Source: Ochotona curzoniae
Lineage: Eukaryota > Chordata > Mammalia > Lagomorpha > Ochotonidae
Assembly: GCF_017591425.1 (NCBI RefSeq)
Contig: NW_024466599.1
Location: 25,086,001 to 25,150,000 of the forward strand
Length of the DNA stretch: 64,000 nt
Reading direction: 5' to 3'
Numbering within the stretch: position 1 is the first letter of the stretch; every line of letters begins with the position of its first letter. The notes below the pieces were generated by a model, which saw only the letters and a program-made list of their open reading frames with translations, was not told where the DNA came from and made no database searches. Shown here piece after piece: positions 55,160-64,000 of the stretch. The position numbers were made by a program, and so were the translations under genes.

Positions 55160-56055
55160 ATTGCAACTTGTAAGAAAATTTGGCAGGGTAGAAGGATACA
55201 AAATTGATGAACATAAATGGATGGTACTAGTATATCCAAACAACTCCATGGCTGAAAAAGAAATTACAAGTACAGACCACTTTAAAAGAGTAGAGAGGAG
55301 TCTTAATGTCATGGAATTAATCTAACCAAGGATATGAAAGAACCCTATAACGACAAGTATTAAATTTTTAAAAAGAAATAAAAGACGGCATTAAAGATGG
55401 AGAAACTTACCATTTGCCTGGATCAGCAGGCTCAACTGCATCAAGATATCCACATTGTCAAAATTAGTATACAGATCAAACATGATTGCAATCAAAATCC
55501 CAACAACAATCTTCTCAGAAATAGGAAAGATGATTTTTAAAAAGTTCAACTGGAAACACAAGAAACCACAAATTGCCAAACCTAACTTGATTTTTTATTT
55601 AAAATCATTTTTTATTTAAAATCATTTAAAATCAAGCTAGAAGAATCACAGTTCCAGACCTCAAGACATACTATAGAGCAGTGGTCACCAAAGCAGTCTG
55701 ATAATGGTATGGAAACAGAGATCAGTGGAACAGAATAGAAACACCTGAAGGGAGTCCACACACGTACAGCCAACTAATCTTTGACAAGAGAACCTTAAAT
55801 AATCCAGGGGAAAAGCCTGGTCTCTTCAATAGTTGCTGTTGGGACACTTGGATAGCAGCCTGCAGAGGTAAGAAACAAGACCTGCACCTGTCACCTTATT
55901 AAAAAATCAGCTCTAAATGGATCATAGACCAATATCTGCACCCAGAAATTATCAAGCTACTGGAGGAAAACATAGGAAGCACTCCCCAAGATAAAGGAAT
56001 GTGGAAAAACTACTTAGAAAAATCCCCAAAAGCACAAGTAGTCAAAATCAAACTC
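55160..56055 (+). mobile_element. L1 5' part, inverted (ORF2 RT/C-terminal region)
   Basis: The orientation changes: sense ORF2 reads 'AAAATTTGGCAGGGTAGAAGG', 'ATACAAAATTGATGAAC', 'AAGAACCCTATAACGACAAG', 'CAAAATTAGTATACAGATC', 'AGCAGTGGTCACCAAAGC', 'AACTAATCTTTGACAAGAG', 'TACTGGAGGAAAACATAGG' and 'GTAGTCAAAATCAAACTC'. It stops just before the L1 position at which the neighbouring antisense part starts. A short duplicated TTTTTTATTTAAAATCA unit is at 55,590-55,633. Confidence 0.93.
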
Positions 56056-56489
56056 TGAGTTTCATATCATTTTGGCTTAACTCTATCACTTCTGAGCACC
56101 TTTTGTTTTTTCTGTCATACACCAAAAATCATAAATTTCTCAAAGGAATGCTGGTTCTTTTTAGTAGTGAACAGAACTTTGAGAACATGATCTGGAAGCA
56201 AAATGTGCTCTTTGGTTATCAAATGTCATTTCTTCAACAGAATTGTCTATGCATTTGTATGTGTTCATGTGTACTGAATATATACACATATAAACATGTG
56301 CTTGTATGTGGAGCTTTTCAGATGGTGATATCTTTGTACTGTGTTAGTAGCCTTTCACATTCTAATATACTGTATTTAAAATTTTTAATATAAATATTCC
56401 ATATATGTCATAGGTATAATTCTACGATAATTATCCCTCTCTCCTTCCTTCTCTCTCTTCATCAATTCCACTTCTCACTTCTTTTCCTT
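56056..56489. other. Single-copy DNA
   Basis: The 130-codon frame at 56,001-56,393 begins in L1 and continues in this interval, so it is not a gene. Confidence 0.55.
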
Positions 56490-56754
56490 TTTTTTGGTTC
56501 TTTTTTCATCTTCTTTTTACTATTATTTTACATGATAGAATTTTTTAGGTATAAGGATTTCTTTGTCCCTTTCCTTTCCCTCCCTCCCCATTTTCCCCTT
56601 CCCCTATTTCCCAATATTATCACAATAGTATAGTCCTTTAGAAACACATGCTTAGTATTCTGATACTTAAGTGTATCATGTTATTATAGGTATAGGCAAG
56701 GGTAGAAAATCCTACTGTCAAGGTATATTTAACTGTTTCACTGGCAGTCCTCCT
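56490..56754 (-). mobile_element. L1 3'UTR fragment, antisense
   Basis: 'CCCTTTCCTTTCCCTCCC', 'CACAATAGTATAGTCC', 'TTATTATAGGTATAGGC', 'TACTGTCAAGGTATATTTAAC' correspond to 53,840-54,030 and 5,370-5,560. This is the third copy of the same 3'UTR in this window. Confidence 0.8.
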
Positions 56755-56800
56755 CCTGACTTTGTAATAAAAATAAAGAAATCTTAAAAAAAGAAAAAAT
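56755..56800 (+). mobile_element. C-SINE tail fragment
   Basis: 'CTCCTGACTTTGTAATAAAAATAAAGAAATC' in pieces is the 3' end of a young C-SINE. No body precedes it, so this is either a 5'-truncated insertion or a deletion remnant joined to the L1. Confidence 0.8.
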
Positions 56801-57060
56801 GATATCTTTACCCTGTGTTAGGAAAAATAATCTAAATGTATCACAGATGTAAATACACAATTTACATTATATTTGTATTAGAAGACTCCATTGTGAGTCA
56901 GGAGAAGGGAAAAGATTTAAAAAAAATAATCTAGAATACACATAAAAACTGATGATTTGGAAACTATAATGTCCTTTTGAGAAAAAATATCTGAGAAGAA
57001 AAACTTTAAAAAAAATAAACTGGAGGAAACATTTTCAATTAAATGACCACTATACAAAGA
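56801..57060 (+). mobile_element. Old L1 ORF2-like fragment
   Basis: 'TTTACCCTGTGTTAGGAAAAA', 'ATGTATCACAGATGTAAAT' and 'TTAGAAGACTCCATTGTG' resemble the ORF2 part 'CACCATATACAAAAATCAAC...GATTAAAGACTTAAATG...TAGAAGAAAACATAGG'. Diverged; moderate certainty. Confidence 0.45.
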
Positions 57061-57599
57061 CTAGGAAGAAAAAAACTGATCACTGATTATATAAAACCAG
57101 GAAAGGCATGGAAGGAAAACCTATAGAACACGCTATACAAATGCCTCAAATGTATTTTATATATTATGTTTCTAACCTGTCATATACAGAACCTAGACTT
57201 TCTATTATTGCAGAAACTGAACGGAAAAAACATCAACATCTCAAAGAAAGTGATAAACTCTGTGAGCAGGAAGTGATACAAAACTATTGTCTATGACTTT
57301 GGCTGCTGACAATTTTAGCCCTTGGATATCATGAGAATATTTTTCTAGCTGTTACCATCGCCCTTTAAAACTTCATGACTTCCACTGTTGTCTTCCAGTG
57401 TCTGCTACACTGACCTAACTATGACACCTGCCAAAATGTTCACTCTACATCTACAAAATGGAGAAGCCCTCCCCTGTTTTCCATCTGGAGATCAAATACA
57501 GGGGGGGTTTTATCTATTTCTATTTATTTCTAAAAGGAGAAGTTTTCAGATATTTTATAATTTAGTTTTAGGAGTATGATGATACTTCCCACTCTACCT
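57061..57599. other. Single-copy DNA
   Basis: A G7 run is at 57,502-57,508. No gene is visible. Confidence 0.5.
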
Positions 57600-58360
57600 C
57601 TCTTCTTCCCTCATTTCCACCATTTCTTCTTCTGTTCTCATTTTCTTATATCATATTTGGTATACTTAAAATTTTCCACAAATCAGGGAAAACATATTTC
57701 TCTTTTGGGGCCTGGCCTATTTCCCAAAGCATAATGTTCTGCAGTTGTATCCATTTTGATACAAAAGAAAGAATTTTCATTTTTTTATGACTGAACAGTA
57801 TTCTATGGTATATATATGCTTAATTCCTTGATCTGTCCATCAGCTAATGTACATTTAGGTTGATTCCATATCTTAGCTATTCTGAGTTAAACTGCTATAA
57901 ATATGGGAATGCAAATAGCTGTTTCATATTTGATTTAATTTCCTTCGATAAATTCTCGGGAATGAAATGGCTGAGTCATATGGTGGAACTATTTTCAAAT
58001 TTCTAAAAAAACTCCATTTTGCTAAGGTAAGAGTCTTGTTTCATACTTCTGCACATGGAGATCTTGTTTTGAAGAAACTATTCCTTCTCCAGGAAGTGAC
58101 TTTAGCTCCTTTGCCAGGGAGTTTTTGATTTCTTGGATTGACTTCTTAAATGTGAGGTCTGCTCCAATGGCCAATATGTTTATTTTTGTGTCACTACCAA
58201 GTTGTTTTGCTTATAATTACCCTGTTACATGTCTTGAAATCAGGTATTGTGATGCATCCAGCTTTATTTTTGTTGTTTAAAATTATTTTAATGTATTTGG
58301 ATAGCTCTTCTGATCCCATATGAATTTCAGCATCATTTGTCCAAATCTGAAATTAACACC
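57600..58360 (-). mobile_element. L1 3' half, antisense, old
   Basis: 'AGTATTCTATGGTATATATATGC', in pieces, 'GTACATTTAGGTTGATTCC', 'AAATTCTCGGGAATGAAATGG', 'TGAGTCATATGGTGG' are antisense 3' ORF2. After a jump near 58,060 an upstream part follows ('GGAGATCTTGTTTTGAAG', 'CATGTCTTGAAATCAGG', 'GATCCCATATGAATTTCAGC'). Several hundred L1 nt are deleted between the two. Confidence 0.85.
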
Positions 58361-58384
58361 TTGTTTGGCATGTTGCTAAATGTT

Positions 58385-58640
58385 AATGGGCTGCTAAGGT
58401 TCCCCGCTATTATTGTATTTAGCAATTGCATTTAGGTTGTGCATTGTTTGATTTGGTCTTTTTTTGTTGTTGTTTTATTTCTCCATGCTTGCCTTTGGTT
58501 TTGCTAGATGCTATTCAATTTCTCTGTCAAGAGAACATCTTTAAGTATCATTTGTAGGGTAGGTCTGGAAGAGGTGAATTATTTGAGCTTTTCTTTTTGT
58601 GTTCGGTACCCTGTAGTTCGTTTGTAGTCACTTGTGCCAC
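58385..58640 (-). mobile_element. L1 upstream ORF2/ORF1 remains, antisense
   Basis: 'GTTCCCCGCTATTATTGTATT' and 'CATTTGTAGGGTAGGTCTGG' are antisense L1-type words from farther upstream than the previous entry. Probably the same old element with deletions. Confidence 0.55.
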
Positions 58641-59200
58641 TCCCTCCACTGAATTTCATTCCCAGGCTGTTGTGCTAGGCTCTGCCACATATCCATAGTC
58701 CCAGCTCCTGGCTCACCACTCTATACCCACTGAGATCTTTTGCTGTGAATGAAGACACCATTGCCTGCACAGCCTTTCTCCCACTTCCAGTTCATTTTTA
58801 GGCATTTCATTAATGTCTTTGTCTTCGCATTCTAACTTTGAAGTGTGGTTGTGTTCAGTTTGGGGATTCAGATTTTCTTCCTTGTTTACATTTCTTATAT
58901 TTACACATTTACTTGAAGACATTTTTGGAAGCACTAAGGGTGTTAAATTTTGAAATATGCCTGTATGGCTTATTAGAGGTGTGCTCTTTCAGCAAGTATC
59001 CAGAGCCATGTCCGTGGCTGGGTCAAGGAGCTGGAGACAGTTTGGGGTGTGGCAAGGGTCTGGAGTGACACTCTGGTTGGGAAAGGTAGATCTCTGTGTC
59101 AGCCAGGGGTAGGTTATGATGTCAACTGGAACAACATCCCCTTATGTTAATGCAAGATTTGGACACAAGCAGAGAGGGCTACAACTATTGGTTCATATTC
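58641..59200 (-). mobile_element. Possible L1 ORF1/5'UTR remains
   Basis: A 73-codon minus-strand frame at 58,713-58,934 rich in E, K and N, and a G-rich stretch at 58,990-59,130, would fit an old ORF1 and 5'UTR in the order expected for an antisense L1. The assignment depends on position. Confidence 0.3.
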
Positions 59201-60339
59201 TCCTCTTCCCTATGTTTAATTTAATGCTATGAATCTTTCAGAAGAGTATTTCCTACTGACCAACAATCGATGAAATAGGCCTACGATTAGGAACAGATTA
59301 GCTTATATGGAGAATCAGGAAAATTTTTTTCTTAAATATCCAGATAGTAGATCCTTTAGGTTTCAATGGGTTGTGGTCACCACTACTTAACTCTGTCCTC
59401 ACAGTCAGGGGAATGCCCATAGACAGTGCATGAACAAGCAGACATACTGGCATTCACATAGAGAAAAAGAGGATGAAATTACAACTGCATCTAATTTTCA
59501 CATCACAAAATATTCTCATATTTTTTTTCAGATGTTTAAAAGGAAAAAGGCTCTACTAGCTTGTGCTCTGTGAGGAATGTGGCTGCAAGCCATGTCTGGC
59601 TCTCAGGCTGGAATCTGCCTATTTGTGCCATAAGTAGGAGGAATTTCTAAAGCACCAAGTGTCTCTTGACATTTCTTTCTCTCTGTGTTACCGTGCTTGC
59701 TGTCCTGAATCCTTTTCCAAAAATCTTACCTAAATGTTCCCTTTGGCCTCCTTGCAATTGCATCTCAAGGCAGAACATTAAAGGGAAAGCACAGTGCCCA
59801 CTGCCCGGCTGGTAGATAGAAAGCCCTCCAATGAAAGGGTTTTTTTTTTTACAGAGGAAACTTCAGCTTCAAAGTCTCGGTGAGGCTTTGCTAGACACGG
59901 AGATTTTCTTCCTGTTGCTATTTTGGAATATTAGGTCTTATGTTTCTTCCTGTAGATGGAGTTTCCTCTCACACCCACTGAGATGTTCCTTTGTTCGATT
60001 TCCTCCTTGTCATTGCGAGGAATCTCATTTTCTTTTGGGTTTCATTCTAAACGGGATGATACCATTTCCTGATGTGTACTGTGAGGTTTGAAGAACTTAA
60101 AGGGACAGGAAAACTGCACTCAATGCTTTGGATTCACTGTATTATTTGCCTCTGATTGCATTTTGGATGATACATTTGATATCTTTTTTCTTGCGTGGTG
60201 ACAATATACTCATTGCTGTGTATGGTGAGTATGTGAAGGTGTGAAGACTCAACCTCTGATTATGTTTACTCCCTTTCCAGGACCCAATCATCATAGCTAT
60301 CCTGTACTCATCACTGAGAATACACACTAGATTTCTAGA
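59201..60339. other. Single-copy DNA
   Basis: No gene or recognised repeat over 1.1 kb. Confidence 0.5.
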
Positions 60340-60515
60340 TGAACAATCTGGAATTAAACTCCAGTTGTTCTGCTCTCAAGCTCTACAAAATTGAGCAAAT
60401 CACTTGACCTCTTAATTCCCATGACCAAATGTTCACTATAATGCTCTTGCTATCCCAAAAATGGGGAGACAGAATCAAAATACATCAATGCCAACTGCAA
60501 AGCACAAATTTCTCT
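60340..60515 (+). mobile_element. MIR relic, 5' half
   Basis: 'GAATTAAACTCCAGTTGTTC', 'TTGAGCAAATCACTTGACC', 'TCTTAATTCCCATGACC' and 'AAAATGGGGAGACAGAATC' follow the MIR order 'GTTCGAATCCCGGC...TGGGCAAGTTACTTAACC...AAAATGGGGATAATAA'. Confidence 0.75.
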
Positions 60516-61119
60516 GCTAGAACACAAAGGATTTATAATTACTATTACCCATATTTTAATGATTAACCTGATTATTTTGGCTTTGAAAACTTGTCACCCA
60601 AAATTGGCTCATCTCTGTAGCAAAGAAGTATTTTTTCTTTTCTTTTTTTTTTTTTTTGGCCCTTGGTTTTTTTTAAAAGTATCACCTGATCATTTCACAA
60701 TGTAGTGTACTAAGATATCCATGCTCCTGATAAAATTGGAAACTCAAACTTGAGTAGAATCCCGAGTAGCTTAGGCATTCATCTGGCACGGGCAGATTTG
60801 GAGTGAAAGGGTTTTCCCTTTGAGTGTGTCCCTCTCCCATTCAGCATCTAAATGTCTGATCCCATTTGTTCCAGTAAATTACAATGCAGCAGAGTACTCT
60901 CTAAAAGCATTTAATCATAGTACAAATCATCATAAGACAGGTTATTAATAAGTGACTACTTCTCATAACAGAGAAGCTTGTTACAATCAGAGCTATTGTT
61001 TATTCTCAGGAAAAATGTGCTGCCCAGAATGAATGGTTCCCCCCCGCCATTGTTAACAGACTTTGAGGAATTAATGAAAGAAATAAGACTGGATTTGAAC
61101 TGTAATACTGCAATAAGGT
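60516..61119. other. Single-copy DNA
   Basis: A T-rich run lies at 60,637-60,657. 60,760-61,050 has a motif-rich appearance, but no function can be assigned. Confidence 0.45.
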
Positions 61120-61222
61120 AGAGTAACCCACCATGGGGGAGGGCACAGCGAGGGACTAGGGGAACCTCAGAGCCTATGAAACAATGTCATAAAATGAAAT
61201 GCAATTAAAAAAAAAGGATGAA
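61120..61222 (+). mobile_element. L1-like 3' tail with poly(A)
   Basis: 'GGGGGAGGGCACAGCGAGGG', 'CTCAGAGCCTATGAAAC' and 'GTCATAAAATGAAATGCAATT' then nine A's resemble the end of an L1 3'UTR. Only about 100 bp are present. Confidence 0.5.
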
Positions 61223-61409
61223 GTGGCAAAGATAGAGAACCCAACAGGACAGATTATCATAGGATAATGAGATAGCTATCAACTCATAATAATTTAGTTC
61301 CCAGAGTCAGATGTTGCCATAGATGTACACCTATTGTGAATAATAAGACACAGATTCCTCGGTTGAAACACCTTAACTAAAGAGCTAGCAGAGATTTTAC
61401 AGACACAAA
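61223..61409. other. Single-copy DNA
   Basis: No feature is recognised. Confidence 0.5.
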
Positions 61410-61545
61410 AGTAACTTTACCAACACAAGATGAAATGAAAGCACGGCAGCAAAGTATTTTGCTCAAGCTCACAGTTGGGAAACAAGCCTACCCAGGTCTG
61501 CACACTGAAGGCCCAGTGCTTGGCCACTGCATGAACTGTCTGTAG
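61410..61545 (+). mobile_element. MIR relic, 3' half
   Basis: 'TATTTTGCTCAAGCTCACAG', 'TACCCAGGTCTGCACAC' and 'CTTGGCCACTGCATG' fit the MIR order 'GACTTGCCCAAGGTCACACAG...GAACCCAGGCAGTCTG...CTTAACCACTACGC'. Confidence 0.75.
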
Positions 61546-62394
61546 AGCTGGGGTGCACATCGGTCATCTAGTATGAGACTAAAGTAAAAAATTGAGGTAA
61601 TGAACAAAAGTTAATCTGGTTGATTATGTCAGAGCCAATAAGAGAAGAATATGAATTTTTTTTGCATTTATGAAAAATCAGGCTTCTAAAACTTGCTCAT
61701 TCAAAGACAGAGTGTTTCCGTAATCCTGGTTAATATTTCAGACATGGAATGGAATACTCTGCAGCTACTTTCACGTAAATAACCAAGAACAGAAGACTTA
61801 CTGCTGCTACCACAACCACCAGTCGCTGGCACTTTTACAACTATAGAAGTTCGCAGGTACTTCTACAACTACACCAGTGTCCTTATGCTACCCTTCTATA
61901 CGTGTGTGAATGAGACTGACACCACACCCGATCCTTGCAAACAGAACCTGCAAATGAAGTGGTCTTCCGACAAAGAGTTTCTCAGCAAACACATTTGTTC
62001 TTGAAAATCCTTGAACCTACTACACTCCTAGTCAGCAAGAACTGAACCCCACGCCCTGCCACTTCATTATGTGAGTATCAGTAAGGCACACAATGAGAGG
62101 GGGAAAAAAAGAATATTTTTTTACAGAAATAAGAACACTGGAGCATCTATTAAAAAATCCAAAATGAAATATTAATATTTCTACAACAAAAGCATAAGTA
62201 CTATAACAAAATATATAAGAAAAGATACATAATAAACATTAAATTGTTTTCTTATGGTTAAAAGAAGGATGTGATTGGAAAAAAGGGGATAAATAGAAAA
62301 AAAAACATGTGGAAGTGAATGTGAACAAAATATTCCTTGGAAGAGGGTGGACACTAACAATGATCCTAAATATGTTACATAAAATCCATGGACA
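61546..62394. other. Single-copy DNA
   Basis: A doubled 'TTTTACAACTA' / 'TTCTACAACTA' word at 61,833-61,870 is the only pattern noticed. Confidence 0.5.
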
Positions 62395-62705
62395 GGCATA
62401 GTAGCCCCTTAGGTTAACTCACTGATGGCAATGTGGGGATCCAACATTTGAGTCCCAGCTGATTTGCTTCAATACAATTCCTTGTTAATGCTCTTGAGAA
62501 AGTGTCAGATGATAGCCCAAGTAATTTGGCCTTTGCTACTCATGTAGAAGACCAAGGTTGGATTCATGACTCCTGGGGTTTGAGGCTGGCTCAGTCCTGG
62601 CTGTTTGGAACTTTCTGGAAGTGAATCAACAGATAAGATTTCTTTCCCCTCCCTCCCTCCCTGACTCTGTTGGTTTCTATGCTATTCAAACAAACAAAAT
62701 TTTAA
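62395..62705 (+). mobile_element. Old C-SINE, sense
   Basis: 'GGCATAGTAGCCCCTTAGG' head, 'CCAACATTTGAGTCCCAGC' B box, 'TAATGCTCTTGAGAAAGTG', 'CTGGAAGTGAATCAACAG', a (CCCT)n run and 'CAAACAAACAAAATTTT' tail. Confidence 0.75.
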
Positions 62706-62820
62706 GCATCAAATAGATTATATACCACATTACTTGGCCTGACTATAGCAAAAAATCCTTATGTCACAGTTGTAGGACTCTTCTTACAATTCCTAACAAA
62801 ATATTACCTTCGGAGAAAAT

Positions 62821-62831
62821 CAAGATGGCAG
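62821..62831 (+). promoter_or_regulatory. YY1-like motif at L1 5' end
   Basis: CAAGATGGCAG matches the YY1 site (CAAGATGGCNG) that sets the transcription start of human L1 and lies within ~20 bp of the 5' end there, as here. The match is seen and the role is taken from human L1. Confidence 0.65.
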
Positions 62832-63610
62832 AATAGTTTAAGCACACATTTAAACAAATGGAGAAACATTAGCCAGTGTGAAGCAGAGAGGGTACATTCC
62901 AGGAAATAGAGAAGAAAGAACTACAGCAGAGGGGTACCTGGAGACTGACAGACACAGGACAGCATCAGACACAATGGTGTGGTGTTGCAGTGACAAATAG
63001 CCCAGTGGCATTCAGTAGCAGTGATCCAAACTGAACTGGCAGCCAAAACTCAACCAGCAGCAAGGTGGGAAGGGGCATCACTGGGAGCTCAGGAAGTGAA
63101 TGCAGACAAAGAACTGCCGTGTAACTTTGATTTTACTAGGAGTAGAGACAGAGCAGCAGGTACCAGACAGGCAATGTGGGAACAAGATAGATTTCACAGC
63201 CCAGTTCACCCTCTAGAGCTGAAGAGTGAACTGGGAGTGAACTCATTTCTGACTCAGTAAACTGTAACAATGTGGCAGTCTACAGGTTCCACCGAAGACA
63301 GGCCCAGGTAGCCCTCAGACCTGACCACCAGCAGATCAAGAACTCTAGTAGTGGCTGTTTAGGTACCATTTTGTAGAGTGTGGAAAGACTTTAAGACTAC
63401 AAGGACAACACTGAACTGCGCATGCACTGAGATGGAAGTGAACTTACTGAAATCAGTGCATTGCCCTAATTACACAGTAAAAAATAATACCGATTTTGGC
63501 ATTGTAGGAGACAAAATAGGTCCCTATGGCCCTCAGACCTCTTGGACAACAGGTTTTGGCAAGATCAGCACCACCAACAACCAAGGTATATAGGACACCT
63601 GGTGTCTCTC

Positions 63611-63646
63611 TAATCCTGGGACCTGCTCTAATCCTGGGACCTGCTC
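63611..63646. repeat. 18-bp perfect tandem duplication
   Basis: TAATCCTGGGACCTGCTC occurs twice without a gap inside the L1 5'UTR. Perfect identity suggests a recent event or a repeat that belongs to this L1 subfamily. Confidence 0.95.
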
Positions 63647-63953
63647 TAGGAAGTGGAAGAAAGGTTGCACAGACAACAGTGCAGCCTCAGCATGGTATCA
63701 ATGGAGGTGGAGACTGGTGAGCCAGAAGGGGAGCTATGGAGACCACAGTGGAAGTCTAACATATGAACTCAGACCTGGAACTTGCTGGAGGGAATAGTAC
63801 AATTGATTGCAAACAAAGAGCCATGTATCAACTGCAATAAGTATAATCGAACTGTAGACCTGTGGATGACAGAGCCTAGAAACTTGCTCCAAGGAGAAGA
63901 ATCTGTTAATTAGAAGCACAAAGATCAAGAGCAAAAGAAGAGACAGAGGCACA

Positions 63954-64000
63954 ATGAATATCACTGAAGACTCCCCTGCTAAGGAGCAAAAGCCTTTGCC
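63954..64000 (+). CDS. Probable L1 ORF1 start, cut by the window end
   Basis: An ATG at 63,954 in the context GGCACAATGA (purine at -3) opens a frame of 15 codons to the edge, reading MNITEDSPAKEQKPL. L1 ORF1 encodes the RNA-binding protein that coats L1 RNA. Its first residues are poorly conserved and usually polar, as here. The assignment rests on the position about 1.14 kb after the L1 5' end and on the open frame. Whether the frame stays open cannot be seen. Confidence 0.5.
   Translation, partial: MNITEDSPAKEQKPL

Larger units (their letters stand above)
62811..63953 (+). mobile_element. Lagomorph L1, intact 5' end and 5'UTR
   Basis: 'GGAGAAAATCAAGATGGC' at the left is the typical mammalian L1 5' start. 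What follows for 1.1 kb is GC-richer than the flanks, matches none of the SINEs or 3'UTR copies in the window, and leads into a start codon with open frame at 63,954. The 5'UTR holds the internal RNA polymerase II promoter of full-length L1s. A perfect 18-bp tandem duplication lies at 63,611-63,646. Because the 5' end is present, this may be a full-length copy, but the ORFs lie beyond the window. Frames within the 5'UTR are not treated as genes. Confidence 0.8.

Noticed and set aside
56001..56393. 130-codon frame
   Set aside because: It begins in the inverted L1 and continues into unrelated DNA.

Overview
This is mammalian nuclear DNA from a gene desert or a very large intron. It is AT-rich and has no CpG island. 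No open frame behaves like a conserved protein gene: the few frames over 120 codons run across transposon borders or through A/T-rich noise. The dominant repeat is the tRNA-derived lagomorph C-SINE, with about 30 copies on both strands. Its internal sequence (a CATATGGG box, an 'AAGCAGT(C/T)GAGGATGGCCC' box, a CTTCCTCTCTGTCTCTCC stretch and an AATAAATAAATCTT tail) resembles pika (Ochotona) more than rabbit subfamilies. The assignment to a lagomorph, probably a pika, is inference from these repeats.

Layout. Positions 1-5 kb hold old SINE pieces, a very short Y3 RNA retropseudogene with a perfect 16-bp target-site duplication, an ERVL-MaLR-type LTR and unique DNA. At 5.3-5.9 kb is an antisense L1 3'UTR. 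At 7.7-12.5 kb is a cluster of ancient L1 sequence (ORF1, inter-ORF region, endonuclease/RT part of ORF2, then an inverted part and a 3' end) split by three SINEs. At 13.5-31 kb are three probable ERV LTRs, all antisense, at 13.6-14.2, 23.1-23.5 and 28.3-29.0 kb, with about fifteen SINEs and several MIR relics. At 31-53 kb is mostly single-copy DNA with scattered SINEs, MIR, MER5-type and L2 relics and one exon-like segment at 52.3 kb. At 53.8-59 kb are several L1 copies, including one whose 5' part is inverted exactly as twin priming predicts. The window ends inside the intact 5' end of a lagomorph L1: a 5'UTR from about 62.8 kb with a YY1-like motif, and a probable ORF1 start codon at 63,954.

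Most of the elements fit one process. L1 supplies the machinery, and the SINEs, the Y3 fragment and the inverted L1s are its products. Single-copy segments with unusual motif or CpG content (16.1-16.6, 29.7-30.1, 35.39 and 49.5-49.9 kb) are possible regulatory DNA, but this cannot be shown from one sequence. Repeat family names come from remembered consensus patterns, not a database search, and borders are approximate unless a target-site duplication is given.
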